Positions 24,270 through 36,450 are shown, counted from the stretch's first letter. The stretch is 64,000 bases of DNA from Aphrophora alni (GCA_963513935.1 OY740768.1:75616877-75680876), one strand, 5' to 3'. Made by a program: numbers and translations. Notes: a model not told the origin generated them from the sequence alone.

Positions 24270-25515
24270 AGTTACTTATCTTCAAAATTACCTAGAGAGT
24301 ATGTTCGATTTAAACAATTAAAACTTTGTCATTGACACTTCATGTAGTTAAAGATATATTTAAAAAATTCATATTTGTTATAAATAATGTAAAGTAAACT
24401 GTAACTGTGTTATGAAAACAAAACAACAATAGTTTTCGTATGTATAGATGTAAAACTAACACCCTATGAACTATTTAAAAAAAAAATTAACACGTGAATA
24501 TTAAAATATCGGTCTTTAACAGTCGTCTTTATTTTGAGGCACAAAACCGATGATTTGTTTGGTAATTTCAAAGTCTTGTATTTTCAAATCTTCAAATCGT
24601 AGAAAATAACAAAAACTAAATTAACCATCTATTTATCAGCATTCTAAATCAGATATCATGCAATTTTGAGCTAAAATTTTTATTTTGGAGTTAGACTACT
24701 TAACAAAAACTGAAAAGCGCCTATTTAAAAAAAAAATGAAATAACGAAAAAGTATGATTTTTCAAGACCTGTATTTTATGGTTCGTATACTCAATTTAAA
24801 AAATACTTCGTAGGATGTTAGTTTTATATCATTGTAATTTTGTTCTTATAACTAACAGTTACCGTTTACTACAATTATGTATAAACACTTTTTTTTTAAA
24901 TATTTCTGTAAATACAGAGTCACCAATTGAATATTAAATTAAATACAAAGAGTCACTGACAAAATCTAATCGTTTAAATGGATCGTATTTTATTGATTTT
25001 TTAAAATAATAATCACACTGCAACATTGTGAACTGATTTTTATTTTTAATGTAAATAAATATAAGAAATATGCAATGTTATTGTAAAGTACCGAACAAAA
25101 AAAAATTAAGTTTAAAAAAAATAAAACAATTTTTTTTTACAGTATAAATATAAATATTTATTATATATATGTTTAAATTTTAAATTTTACAACATTGAAT
25201 AACTCTGACATAAAAGCTGAAACAACAAAAATCTTTAATTTTAGCTTTACTTTCTAATTGATCAAGTATTTTATCCAACGTGGCCAATGATCCATATCTT
25301 GTAAACGAAAAGAAATATCTCAAAAAAGACTTATATTTTTTACGATCAAAAGATAATGAAAAACAATGTGCCTTATGATTCACTTCCTATTAAAAATGTT
25401 GAAGTTGTTTTGAAGATGGTCGCTAAATATTCAATAGTACATAAAAATAAATGGTAATTTTCTCTAACAAACGTATACCAAATTTGAAGCCGTTTAATTT
25501 TAAGCCGTTTTATAA
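24270..25515. other. AT-rich noncoding stretch
   Basis: Nothing was recognised before the minisatellite. Confidence 0.5.
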
Positions 25516-25520
25516 ATAAT

Positions 25521-26276
25521 ATTTGGGTTCCAAACTTAATTTACACGCTGTATACATTGGGTTCCAAACCTAATTTGCACTCTGTATACATTGGGTTCCA
25601 TACTTAATTTACACTCTGTATAAATTGGGTTACATACTTAATTTACACTCTGTATACATTGGGTTCCAAACTTATTTACACTCTGTATACATTGGGTTCC
25701 AAACTTAATTTACACTCTGTATACATTGGGTTCCAAACTTATTTACACTCTGTATACACTGGGTTCCAAACGTAATTTACACTCTGTATACTTTGGGTTA
25801 CATACTTAATTTACACTCTGTATTCATTGGGTTCTAAACTTAATTTACACTCTGTATACATTGAGTTCCATACTTAATTTACACTCTGTATACATTGGGT
25901 TCCAAACTTATTTACACTCTGTATACATTTGGTTCCAAACTTAATTTACACTCTGTATACATTGGGTTCCAAACTGTATACATTGGGTTCCAAACTCTGT
26001 ATACATTGGGTTCCATACTTAATTTACACTCTGTATACATTGGGTTCCAAACTTATTTACACTCTGTATACATTGGGTTCCAAACTTAATTTACACTCTG
26101 TATACATTGAGTTCCATACTTAATTTACACTCTGTATACATTGGTTTCCAAACTTATTTACACTCTGTATACATTGGGTTCCAAACTTAATGTACAATCT
26201 GTATAATTTGGGTTCCAAACTTATTTACACTCTGTATACATTGGGTTCCAAACTTAATTTACACTCTGTATACATA
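25521..26276 (+). repeat. 34-bp minisatellite, about 22 units
   Basis: The unit is CTGTATACATTGGGTTCCA followed by AACTTAATTTACACT (34 bp). Shorter 32-bp units lack two bases in the TTAATTT segment, and one region near 25,972-26,000 has truncated units. Because 34 is not a multiple of 3, open frames read different peptides in successive units, so the array is not coding. Confidence 0.95.
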
Positions 26277-26279
26277 TTT

Positions 26280-27050
26280 TAACATTCTTGTATATGCCGT
26301 TCTGTGTTACATAAGCGGTTTTCATTTGATCTTCTCGGGTTTCAATTTTGCCACAGCATCAGTTGCAGCTATATATACAAAGGAAATTAATTAATTAATT
26401 AATATTTCAGTACGTAACAAGGAACTTAGATAATTGTACAGATTTTAATGAAACAGTACGTAAGGGTAATACTGTCGTTATTGCAGACATAAGCACATTT
26501 GAACTTTATGGAAAATTAATTACATGTTGTGGAAAACAAGCTGTTGGCGACTCTAACTGTACGCAGAATAGAAAACAATACAGTACTTGTGTGCCAAGTA
26601 TTTAGTTGGCACAATAACTTCTAGGTAGTTCTAGTGCCATTAGTTACCGAGTTTTGTGGATTATATGTCAAGATTCTAGTTATATAACTTTATAACGAAA
26701 TTTAGATGTGGCACAATACAATATATATTTCTATAATATCTATCTTAAGCGAGGAATTATTGCGTGTTTGTAAATTTTATTTTGAAAATGTGCCAAAAAA
26801 TTTTGTTGAAACGGGATGAATCTACGGTATTCGGGTCCGATAAAGCGATTTACCTAGACTTTGGGGAAACTCATTTAGGGGATTAAATAACCACTCGAAG
26901 ACTTTTAACAAATCGATCCGTCAGATTTATTACGTTACTGAATGTATTTTTTAAAATTGTATTCATTTGTAATATTCACTTACTCAGAAGCACGGATCAT
27001 TCTAATACTGTTAAAACAAAACGAGTAATTTCTCAGTAGTAGTTCAGTAC
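26280..27050. other. AT-rich noncoding stretch
   Basis: It contains a short (TTAA)n tract at about 26,387-26,402. No gene was recognised. Confidence 0.5.
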
Positions 27051-27063
27051 CTGGATGTTTTGT

Positions 27064-27100
27064 GTGCATGTGATGACTTAGTCATTGAAACGTCGTCTTA
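27064..27100 (+). ncRNA. Hammerhead-like motif with degraded core (copy F)
   Basis: It has T, stem GATGAC-TTA-GTCATT (6 bp including one G-U), GAAA, minimal helix III C-GTC-G, and the TC cleavage position. The 3' half matches copy E almost exactly. The CTGANGA box is replaced by GTGCATG, so the catalytic core is lost. Confidence 0.3.
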
Positions 27101-27115
27101 TATTGTATTGTATAG

Positions 27116-27445
27116 TTCATTACTAGGACCAAAAGTGAAGCTTTTCGATTCAAGCTCAAGTTTAACAAAAATGAGCGAGGATCGAAAAGCTTCTTTTGGT
27201 CCAAGTGATGAACTATATTTTTTGTTATACTGCAAATAATATAAGAAATCAATTTCACAAAAACTAAAATGTTATAACCTATTTACCTTCAAATCGATGG
27301 TAACAGTTGTTTTAACGGCTATTTACAATCGAGAGTATCGGTTGTTTTTATAGATGCTTTACAATCGTTAATTAATTCGTATAAACGAAGTAACAGCTGA
27401 TGACCTCGACCTCAGCTGATGTTTTTAGGTCCTAGGACTACTAAA
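27116..27445 (+). repeat. Foldback repeat, inverted partner at 63.64-63.97 kb
   Basis: About 330 bp is the reverse complement of 63,640-63,970, with most blocks identical: ACTTCGTTTATAC, CAGCTGTTACTTCG, AGCATCTATAAAAACAACCG and TAAATAGGTTATAACATTTT. One end folds on itself: TCATTACTAGGACCAAAAG...AAGCTTTTCGA pairs with TCGAAAAGCTTCTTTTGGTCC-AGTGATGA across about 45 bp. It is a MITE-like non-autonomous element or a terminal repeat. No protein is encoded. Confidence 0.8.
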
Positions 27446-28247
27446 AATAACAACTTTGGCAACTGAATGCATGTACTGAAAACATCTCTTTTTAAAGCAG
27501 TGTGACGATAAAGTGTTTATTATGGAACATTGTTATTTCTTCACTTGATGAAGTAGTTCTAGTATATTTGTAAGTTTTACGTGAAACTTGTCCTCAGGAT
27601 TTAATTGAAATGAGGTGATAGTCAGTTTCCTACGTAACAAGCATGGTGACCTATTTATTCACCGAACTCAATATGACTCTCTTAGGAGTTATTCTTAATA
27701 ATTATTCTTAATTCCGGTTCTGCGAGTTTTTACGTGAAATAAGTTAATAATTTGTTTAATTATTTGCTTCGTAGCGGAATGTACTATTTTATCATTATTA
27801 TGTTTTGTATATTATATTCAAAAAATAATATTTTGTCTCAAAAAACATAAAACAACAGTAAATTGCTAACAAAGATCATTCGTGTTTGATTCCTTATTAA
27901 TATGTCTCAGATTCGCGTCTGTATGATTTTGATTTAGTATCTTTAGAAATATCACATAGTAAAATATAAAATTTTGTACTCTCTTATTTCCGCTTTATAG
28001 TGCCCCTTCCGATATGTAAAAATAATTATAGAAAACAAATTGAACATACTGGAGCGTAGCCAATTTCTTAGTTAGTATATATGTTGATTTCAAGTAAACA
28101 GTTAAATGTACACAAAACAATAAAACTCACAAGAACTAAAGTTTTATGTTATATAAAATTATTAATCATTTGTACTAACTTGCAGGCAGCTGGATTAATC
28201 TATTGAACTCTTTTGTTTGGTCTTTATATGTCGCAACAGAAATGATA

Positions 28248-28297
28248 TGATAACGTTTCGTGGATCATCTGGTTAGTTAACCTATCTTCAGTTGGGT
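28248..28297 (-). ncRNA. Hammerhead-like motif, altered stem II (copy G)
   Basis: On the minus strand: CTGAAGA (perfect CUGANGA), T, a GGTTA/TAACC hairpin, an extra segment of about 11 nt, then GAAACG. The inserted segment between stem II and GAAA breaks the fold. It fits a decayed member of the group or chance. Confidence 0.25.
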
Positions 28298-28609
28298 TTT
28301 ATGCTTATTCTAATGATTCACCATTATTAAATTCAGTCAATTGTTTGCTATGGTAACGATTTTGAAATTGTATGAACTTTTAATAAATAGACAGCTGATT
28401 TGCAAATTTGAAGGCTTAGCGTTTTAATCTTGTGGTCAATTAAAAATTTTAAATCGTTACGACCAATATTTTACAGTTAAAAAAATCACGTTGATCTGTC
28501 GAACAATTTGCTAGAAGCAAAGTTAGTTTGATTCAATTTCAAACACTGACAAAAGAGCTCCACTCCAAAAATACAATTGTTCAAAAAAAATTATACATTG
28601 TAAACATGA

Positions 28610-28790
28610 ATAAATAAATAATACTATTATTTAAATCAAATGTCTAAGGAGAACTGTGGCGTATTCATAATAATAAGAAAAACAAGGATTCCCTGAATCA
28701 CATTTTTTTAAAAAATTTGGAGAATCCTTGTTTTATGTGCTCCATAGACATTTGATTTAAATAATTGTAAGCAATAATAGTATTATTTTG
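28610..28790. repeat. Palindromic MITE-like element
   Basis: Inverted arms of 25 bp (TTATTTAAATCAAATGTCTA at 28,627 onward; the complement ends at 28,764, with few mismatches) flank an inner pair, ACAAGGATTC/GAATCCTTGT. Beyond the arms AATAATACTATTATT is matched by its complement near 28,773-28,787. The size and nested inverted arms are MITE-like; no target duplication could be fixed. Confidence 0.7.
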
Positions 28791-28799
28791 TTTAAGCTA

Positions 28800-30555
28800 A
28801 ACAAATTACTAACAAAATAATGAAGGAATTTAACAAAATCAATGAAATATCTATACTGTAATTTAAAGCTATTTTTTAAATTAATTCAAAACGTAATTAA
28901 TATGTAAAATAATATATAGCATAATTAAAAGAATTAAACAGTATTCAATATTATTTAAAACCAATTTAAATAGACTTAATCTACCTTGTGAACAAACGAG
29001 ACAGAACTGTATTTAAACAATGACTCTTGTAGTTACTTTTCAGCCGTTTACAGTTCGAATATTCAGTTGTTATTTGAAATTTTAATTGAGGCTTTAATAA
29101 AAACTCTTGTTCAGTATTCCAAAACGTTTGGAAACTTGTTTCCATACATTACACACTATTTTGTCCTACAACAATACCAAAAAGTTAAAACTTACAGCTG
29201 CCATTTTGAATTTTAAACTGGTGAAAACTGTAAATTTACTTAATTCTGGACAATTTTTGTGTATTAAAATTACATATTGTTAATTAAACGCTACGGTAGA
29301 GTTAAAACAAACGTTCAGACATCATTGTTTTGTAATGATTAATCCTGTTACACAATCGCTACTAGTTACTCAATCACATTGATCATATTTCACAGTGGAT
29401 TGATATGTAGGGATTTGTTTTCGGAAAGGTGTGACAAAAAATATCAAATTTTGATTAAAAAATCAAATAGTTTTCACCACCTTCAGAAAATAAGAATATA
29501 AGATATCATGTAATAGTATAAAGACCCTTCATTGGACATATAATAAAATATTATATTTTATTTTATTTCTGGTGTACATGTGCAGTTTTAATATAAATAT
29601 AGAGTGGATGAAACTGTAGAGCGTAGTAGTCTATTGTGCAGCATGTTATCGATTTATTCCGAGATTTGTCTGAGGAAAATGAAGGTGCAATTTAGAGAAA
29701 TAGAACGGCCCAGATACGATGACGTTGCTTGTAGCAAGTGCACTTCTCAAACAGTTAATTTTATTATATTTTAATATTGTTACTTACTTTTTAGTGTTGA
29801 ATGTTTTTCCTATCAACTGTTTATTATTTTCTCACTATAGAATATACAGAAATTTATGTATTAGAGAAAAAAAATGTTGAAATGTCTTATATCACGATTG
29901 TGAAGGGATGAATGATATTGTTGGTCAAATTTAATATAAAGGAATATTTTAGTCATAATATGGGTCAACATAGGTTTCGAAATTGTATCTTAAAATTAAG
30001 AGTAGGCTACCCGGCATCAAGTCAAAATATAAAATTCCAATTTCCTAAAAAATCTGTTCAAATGATTTTGATTAATTTTGGCTTAGATCACACAGAATTT
30101 ATTATTCAGACAAATTTTTTAGTAACTACGGATTTATTTTCGTATTTTTAAAATTACTTTTAAACTCAGTTTTCTTTTCACGGGGTGTAATATGTTGGTT
30201 TTAGTAATTAAATTTACTAAAATTCGAGCAAATTCGATTTGATTAATTTTGAGATATATGGACTGTCATGACGGCGTCCTAGTTAATTTTTTCATTTTTA
30301 CTTTCTGATATGTATATAGTAGACTATAGAAAAAGTTATAATTTGTCAAAAATTTTATGTCTAATTTTCACGGAAATATCAATTTTTAAGTGTTTTTATG
30401 TAATGATGTTCTTCTGTCATCCGCTGTTGTACAGCTTAAAAAAGAAGACGGAAATAAAAAAATTAGTATGCGGGTATGTTTTTCCCTCTTCATAACTAAA
30501 ATTTGTGTTAGCTGTCACAAAGTAAACAACACATAAAACTCAGATTTTTTTCAAA
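28800..30555. other. AT-rich noncoding stretch
   Basis: The 28,980-29,100 stretch weakly resembles the middle of the foldback repeat at 27.3 kb (AGCCGTTTACA-TTCGA-TATTCAGTTGTTA). Otherwise nothing was recognised. Confidence 0.4.
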
Positions 30556-30559
30556 TTAG

Positions 30560-30830
30560 CTCTCATGAATGTTTTCAAATTTCGATAATATGTAGTCTTT
30601 ACGGGCCATAACAAAACGTATTAGTTACTATATCTCCAAAAATAATCGTTCATGAGTTATCAATAAAAACGGACGTATTTGGTCAAAATCGGCGCTACCG
30701 ATTCCGTTCAATGTTAAGATTAATGGTCAAGACAAGACCTTATTTATAAATGTATAAGTATTGTTTAAGATAATTTGTATAAATCGTTGACGATGGCCAT
30801 GTTTAATTTTCACTTTTTGGTTGACAACTA
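30560..30830 (+). repeat. Dispersed repeat family, partial copy
   Basis: It shares TATCTCCAAAAAT, CATGAGTTATCA-TA and AAATCGGC-CTACC-ATT with 56,440-56,550 and 11,760-11,920. It is a partial, diverged copy. Confidence 0.5.
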
Positions 30831-30834
30831 CCGA

Positions 30835-31730
30835 ACTTCTTATAGACTGAAAATGTAATTCTTACAAAACACATCCACCTCGGGAAAAAGAGAACACTAA
30901 TATAACTATTACTACAAATAAGTTGTGCATGGATACGACTTGTTTTAAGAACAAAATGTAAAGAACCTTTTGTATAATTTGTAATATTCACTTGTCATAT
31001 TTTTGTTAAAGTACCAATAGGCTCTATAGTTTTACAGCTTTGACATGCCGTATAAAATACGCTTCGGAAAAACCATGTGGATTTTTTGCATTGTATTTCT
31101 AATAACTGTGTAAAACGATAGGAATGTTAAAAAATTAGCTAACTTGGACTTTTTTCTCACTTCAAACCCACATGACTACTACACAGCATGGAACAACTAA
31201 TTCACTATACAAACTATCTTCAGTGATGTGTATTGATTACCAACTTTAAGGCTTTTTATATTAAAGTAATTAATTCTATCAGACTGTGATTGATTTTAAT
31301 AGGAATATAAAAACGTACCACCTACATAAGCCATGAAGCTGGACGTTGTAATCAGTGGAGGTGTTACAGGATGAATACATACTTCGGTTTTGTTATTTTA
31401 AGAAGAAATTCTTCGGGTCCAGAATTGCAGTCCTCATTAAATGCTATGATTTCACCCACTCGGTAATAGGAGTTACTTTAAAAAGTGATGAGACTGGTTT
31501 CATTTTTCTGAGGAAGCATTGTGACCAAAAATGCAACAGATGATAGGTATAACCCTTTGTTATCAATCGCCTAAATTTTAATTTCTTAATCTTATAGTCC
31601 ATTTTGGTTTTTAAGTTACAGTATTTGATATTGTTCATATTATGGATTTGGTAAGCGGACATTTGCCATATTGTGTAACTTATACAAAAACTAATGAATG
31701 ACGTTTAGAGAATGTTAATGAGTCCCGTAA
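30835..31730. other. AT-rich noncoding stretch
   Basis: No gene was recognised. TCTTCAG at 31,217-31,223 (CTGAAGA on the minus strand) has no proper stem or GAAA partner. Confidence 0.4.
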
Positions 31731-31734
31731 TTAA

Positions 31735-32030
31735 GTGATAAACCTAGAACATGAGAAAAGTGAAAAACTCCAATATAGCCTGGTAACCTAGAGCCATGTT
31801 ATAAACTAAAACTAAAGCTAGTAATCTAAGAAAGGAACTCTGGCGTAAATCTTAATAAGAAACGTGATTAGAAAATCCACAAGTCAAGGAATGGCAAATA
31901 CCATGTTGACACTGGTCAACTAACAGATAGGGGTTGTATGTCAACGGAGTGGTTGCCTAACAGGGGACCTTTTGTCCCCTCTTTTAAAGTTTAGCGCGTG
32001 ACTTGGTCATTTGATCATAAAAAATTTCAA
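31735..32030 (+). repeat. Dispersed repeat family, inverted copy at 44.32-44.69 kb
   Basis: It shares, in order and reverse orientation with 44,320-44,690: ACTAAAACTAA...CTA-TAA-C-AAGAAAGGAA, AAACGTGAT-AGAAAA-CCACAAG, TGTCAACGG-GT-GTT-CCTA, and CCTCTTTTAA-AGTTTA-CG-GTGAC. The 5' part is also found in direct orientation at 43,420-43,530. It is an interspersed element of unknown class without coding content. Confidence 0.7.
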
Positions 32031-32734
32031 CCTTGTGTAAAGTTGTTGGGGGTTATGTAAATGTTGGGGACATTTTTATTTAAAATTTTTAATATACTTC
32101 ACTGGTTTTTCTGATAGGATTGCCATTGCTTAATAGCTGTATGTGTCAATTATTTTTCAATTATGTAATTGTTTCCCCGTTTGACTCTTCCCAATTGAAT
32201 TTATGATTTTTGGACCAAATATTCTATTTTCGATTTATCTAAATCTATTACACGGGTTATTTGTGTTCTTTAATTCCTATTCTTATATTTATGTCTCTTT
32301 GTCTCGCCTGCACAATCACATTTAATGCTGCCATTTTTAGACTTAATTTTGACGAGATGTTACCTAAGTGCTTTGATTATGAAATCAGTAAGGGTTTAAC
32401 TGCACACTCTTTCTTTACACACTATCTACGTGTAGACATTTTTTTACATTAAGATATTATGGATTGAGGATACCTATTGGTAGGTCATCTTTATTGACTT
32501 CTTTGACAGTATTAGGATGATTGGAAAGTAGTTTAGACACCGGTCGACTTATTTTTTCAATCAGATTAAGACTTTTGTTTGTGGACCCCTAAGGCCATTA
32601 TGGACTATATTGAAACGTTTCAACGAGATTAGATTTATTAACGCCGATGTTTAATTTGACTACACTGTCAAATAAAGATCACACCCACGTCAAATTTAAA
32701 TAGGAACTGAAAACTATTTCGAAAATTTACTTAA

Positions 32735-33035
32735 AGGATTTTCGAGGCTAGAAATCAGACAGATATAATAAAAACTCTAGAATCAAACTGAATTGTAAAC
32801 TTGTCTACAAATAGCTCTATGCAATAACAGTCTGCAAAGCTCATGTTACAGATAGTAATATTAACGAAAGCCTCGTGTGTTGTTGCTCCATATAATTCAG
32901 TAAATTACAAGACAACGTCCTGAACCTTTGACGTTAGTCATTTACTTTCCCTATTATATTCGCCTGCCTTATCGATTCATCAGATGACATTTACTTCTGC
33001 TTAATTAGTACTTCCAACACAATAGACTGTACAAG
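32735..33035 (+). repeat. Dispersed repeat, inverted copy at 39.14-39.43 kb
   Basis: About 300 bp is nearly the reverse complement of 39,140-39,430. Shared blocks include GGCTAGAAATCAGA, GCAAAGCTCAT, GAAAGCCTCGTGTG, TAAATTACAAGACAACGTC, TATTATATTCGCCTGC and CGATTCATCAGATG. Identity is high over most of the length, so the two are recent copies of one mobile element. Confidence 0.8.
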
Positions 33036-33104
33036 TAGCCTTCACTTAATTAGAACGTTGGTCATACTTTGAACTGAAACTAAATAACCAGAAACATCTT
33101 AATT

Positions 33105-33190
33105 TTTAACGCAGGTAAACGAGGTCATGTTTAACTCGACCATTTCATATTGCGTCTGATTGTACGTTTGTTACGACTAAACACATCTAT
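33105..33190 (+). repeat. Short dispersed repeat
   Basis: It contains a TTTAACT-GACCATTT-GTCTG-TTTGT pattern. The pattern is also present at 55,590-55,640 in the same orientation and at 37,795-37,890 in reverse. It is noncoding. Confidence 0.45.
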
Positions 33191-33194
33191 TAGT

Positions 33195-34180
33195 CTTTAT
33201 GAAAGGTTACAAGGTTTTTACATTTTATTTGGGTATCAAGATAGTGTATACTCAGGTTATTTTATACTGGGTTCCACGTCTTGAAAACGGATGCTCCCGA
33301 CGAGTTTTGAAGTAATTTTACCTGGTCCAAAAAACACTTCCTACCATACTACTATACGATTTATACTAACAACTGAAGGTAGAGTAAGAGGAAGCCGAGT
33401 TGGTGGATAGTGCGTAAAGACATTGATTCTTAACCACTGTCTGTATATTCTCTTAACTCTCTGAGAATGAACGTATGAGGATGTATTTATTATTGAATAG
33501 TTTCTTTTAAAAAAAATCATGTTTATATCAACAACCAAATCGCGTTGTATTTGAATATTAATATTGTGTTTAGTTTCATGTTTAAGTAAGTTGTTATTAG
33601 ACCTAACTATCTTTAACAATAGCCGGTTCTAGACGTCGGCTCTAACTTTTATAATGTAATATCCAGAAACATGCTGATGGGGTATAAGGTATAATGTATT
33701 CAGTGGTAAATTATACAACTTTATTGAAACTCCCATTAAAAATACAGCAATCTTCAATAACTTGTATACGTAATATTTTAGTATTGGAAATACAAATATT
33801 GGATTTCGTGATTGGATAGAAATTTTTTTAAAATAAATTCAAAAATCCAACATAAAGAATTAATTTGTTTTTAGAAATTTGTTAGTAGTCCTAATGTCGA
33901 ACTATAGGGTAGTAATGGACTAGCTGCCAACTCGACTGCCTTTTCCTCTACTTGGGTTCTTAAATTAAACATAAACACAATATTTAGTAAAATTCTACAA
34001 TTTAGGGTATTTTGCTGACCATGTCTGTGGTTAGCTGCCTCGTAAATACCATAACTAGCGAAATCATTATCGAGAGTGCAGTTTTACTCAATGAATTGTG
34101 AAATTTTACTAAATATTTTTTTCGTGTTTTTTTTACCAGACTATTTTTTATGGTTTAATTTATACTAATTAAAACCTTTT
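33195..34180. other. AT-rich noncoding stretch
   Basis: No gene or strong repeat was recognised. A 92-codon open frame on the minus strand (33,341-33,619) has no recognisable domain. Confidence 0.4.
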
Positions 34181-34182
34181 CT

Positions 34183-34257
34183 AGTTTCATAAGGTTAGGT
34201 TGTTTTGTTTTCTTTCCTGAATTTTACACTAAAACTTTGTATAACGTTTATGTAACT

Positions 34258-34312
<55 letters not shown>

Positions 34313-34383
34313 TCATAAGGTTAGGTTGTTTTGTTTTCTTTCCTGAATTTTACACTAAAACTTTGTATAACGTTTATGTAACT

Positions 34384-34430
<47 letters not shown>
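34183..34430 (+). repeat. Two 126-bp tandem units, each ending in an (AT)n tract
   Basis: AGTTTCATAAGGTTAGG starts at 34,183 and again at 34,309. The 77-bp nonrepetitive part (through ACTTGC) is identical in the two units by eye, each followed by pure AT dinucleotides (34,260-34,308 and 34,387-34,430). It looks like a recent duplication of a microsatellite with its flank. Confidence 0.95.
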
Positions 34431-34432
<2 letters not shown>

Positions 34433-34439
34433 TAAAATT

Positions 34440-35155
34440 TAAATGAGAGTAAAATATAAAGGAGTAGTGGAATCGTTTACGCCTCTAACGGATCGAGCCA
34501 ACCGCCGCCGAACCCATCAGTGATCTGAGTAAATGTTTGTTTTTCAATTAAGACAATCAAAATGCCAGAATTTACATACATTAATGGGTACAGCGTACAC
34601 TACCACAGTGCTGCTAATGAATTTTAAATCACTATTTAAGGACCAAATAACTTTAAAATGTCTAACATTTATTGTATTTAGTTGTGATTATTTTGTTAAA
34701 ATGTACTGTAATTGTCGTAATATCTATTGTTACTTGTGAATAAACACGTTGTGTCACATCGTGCACTAGAAAATTTACACGTTTGGTTTACAAGGACGAT
34801 TCAATAAATGTATACAAACTTCCAGAGTCAGATTTTCTATTCACAGAACCGCACAAAATTAAATATATATTTTCAAACAGATTTTCAATAATTTAATCAT
34901 ATGCTAACATAAACAATATGAGTCACATGAAATTTTAATCTGTACATTGCCACAATATCGAATGCAGAAATGAAGGATATTTAGGGACCATCTACTTCAC
35001 CGTAGAAAGTATACAGTCCAATTATTTTAGCATACGTATTTATGTTGAAGGACAAACGTATTTTTTGTTATAACATTCCAAACAGACTAATAATGCTGAT
35101 AAAACAATGTCATGCTCCTTCAATGCATAATATTATATAAAGAAATCTTTTTAAT
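34440..35155. other. AT-rich noncoding stretch
   Basis: A small GC-richer patch lies at 34,480-34,520. No gene was recognised. Confidence 0.5.
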
Positions 35156-35159
35156 GTAT

Positions 35160-35420
35160 TACAATGAATTTTTACTGAGAGGGTAAAGTTTTTACAGTAA
35201 TGCGAGTAGGAGGGTAGATTTATTTTCAGAATTATGGACTTGGAATATTTCTTCTTAAAATAACATAAAAACCGAGTATTTATTCTGAAGTACCTTTGTT
35301 ATTTGCTGAGTCATATACTAGCGCCCACCTTCGGGGTTTATTTACATCAATCACATTATAAACTCCAGTATAAAATGCCGTAAATATTTTTATTATAAGG
35401 TATAAAACTGTATGTTGTCA
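35160..35420 (+). repeat. Diverged direct repeat flanking the mariner relic (left)
   Basis: It shares TAAT-GAGTAGGAGG, AAACCGAGTATTTAT and ATCAATCAC-TTATAA with 36,230-36,450 in the same order and orientation. The mariner relic lies between the two copies. Confidence 0.45.
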
Positions 35421-35544
35421 ACACAACTACCAAACATTTTTCCCCGTTTTTTTAAATAGTTACCTCGGAAAGCGAAGTACTGTATCTACACTTTGATTGA
35501 AACAGTCTTCAATTGTCAACGTCTTCAACTCATATGTCACAATC

Positions 35545-36050
35545 TTTTGGATTTGGATAAACCCAATAATTGGTTTTTGAGTTTTGGGAGCAAGAAATAA
35601 TTACATGGAATTATATCAGGGGACTATGGTTGGAACCTTTTTAAGAACAAATACTGGTCTACAGAACGTATGGTGTGACAAGAGAGAGCGTTAACGTATT
35701 AAAACATCCAACTTTATGTCTTTCAGATATAAATTCCTTGAGCCGAACGAAGATATATTTTATACTACCGAACGAAGTAATTAGGATTAATTTGATCTTG
35801 AATTTTCTTTTTCTTGGTACCACTCCACTATGAAGTTTTATTTCTGGGTTATACTAAACAAGTCCATGATTCAACACCAATGATGATTATAAAATTTGGA
35901 TTTTTATATAGGTCATAAGACTCGCATAGTTTAGATTGTTCTTCTGTTCCTGAGTGATATTCTTTGAAACTATTTTTGCGCAATAGTTATATATTTAACA
36001 CAGTTAAATACTTTTGTTGCGTTGTCTTATAAAGTTGAATAATTCTATTT
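35545..36050 (-). pseudogene. mariner transposase relic
   Basis: Minus-strand frames read, in order: FKEYHSGTEEQSKLC, KNPNFIIIIGVESWTCL (the first catalytic region; relatives have TGDESW, here IGVESW, so Asp is Val), PEIKLHSGVVPRKRKFKIK, RLKEFISERHK, VNALSCHTIRSVDQYL (relatives DNA-PCHT-RSV; Asp again replaced), and SPDIIPCNYFLLPKLKNQLLG, where the third Asp (codon 35,615-35,617) is kept. The last two blocks share one frame with a single stop. About 170 of the roughly 345 family residues are covered; the N-terminal DNA-binding part is missing. Two lost catalytic Asp residues and frame breaks make it inactive. No terminal repeats were seen. Confidence 0.8.
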
Positions 36051-36229
36051 AATTTTATAGCTCCATTTTTATGAAGTGAGAAAAAACAATTACAAGAACT
36101 ATGTCACAGTCAAATCTGTTAACGTGAATGTAAAATCAGCTGTTTTTAATGGTCTCAAAATGCTGTTTTATTTCCTCAGAAAATTAAACTTACTTTTATT
36201 ATCATTTAGACAAATTACGTATTACATAA

Positions 36230-36450
36230 CATTAATGTGGAGTGGGTGAAGAAGTAATATGAGTAGGAGGACGGACTTATAATGTAAAATCCAAGTATTT
36301 ATCCGGTAACGCCTCAACTCCGTAATGCCCTCCTTTGACACGTATTTTAAAACAATAATAGACTAAATTTAATATAATCAATCACTTATAACAACCATTT
36401 TTATACCTTAAGGTTGCCATGGTAAAACACATTACTGAAGATGGTTCTCC
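36230..36450 (+). repeat. Diverged direct repeat flanking the mariner relic (right)
   Basis: This is the second copy of the block at 35,160-35,420. Its right end holds CTGAAGATGGTTCTCCATCCAAA (36,435 onward), which resembles the CTGANGA-stem-GAAA motif with GAAA changed to CAAA. Confidence 0.4.

Noticed and set aside
25895..26123. Repetitive peptides such as GSKLIYTLYTL in the 34-bp array
   Set aside because: The repeat unit is not a multiple of three and all frames stay open because the unit lacks stops; not a repeat protein.
25521..26276. CRISPR-like array
   Set aside because: There are no unique spacers between units; it is a head-to-tail minisatellite in eukaryotic DNA. The same applies to 49,120-50,630.
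31200..31260. CTGAAGA on the minus strand at 31,217
   Set aside because: No stem II and no GAAA at a suitable distance.
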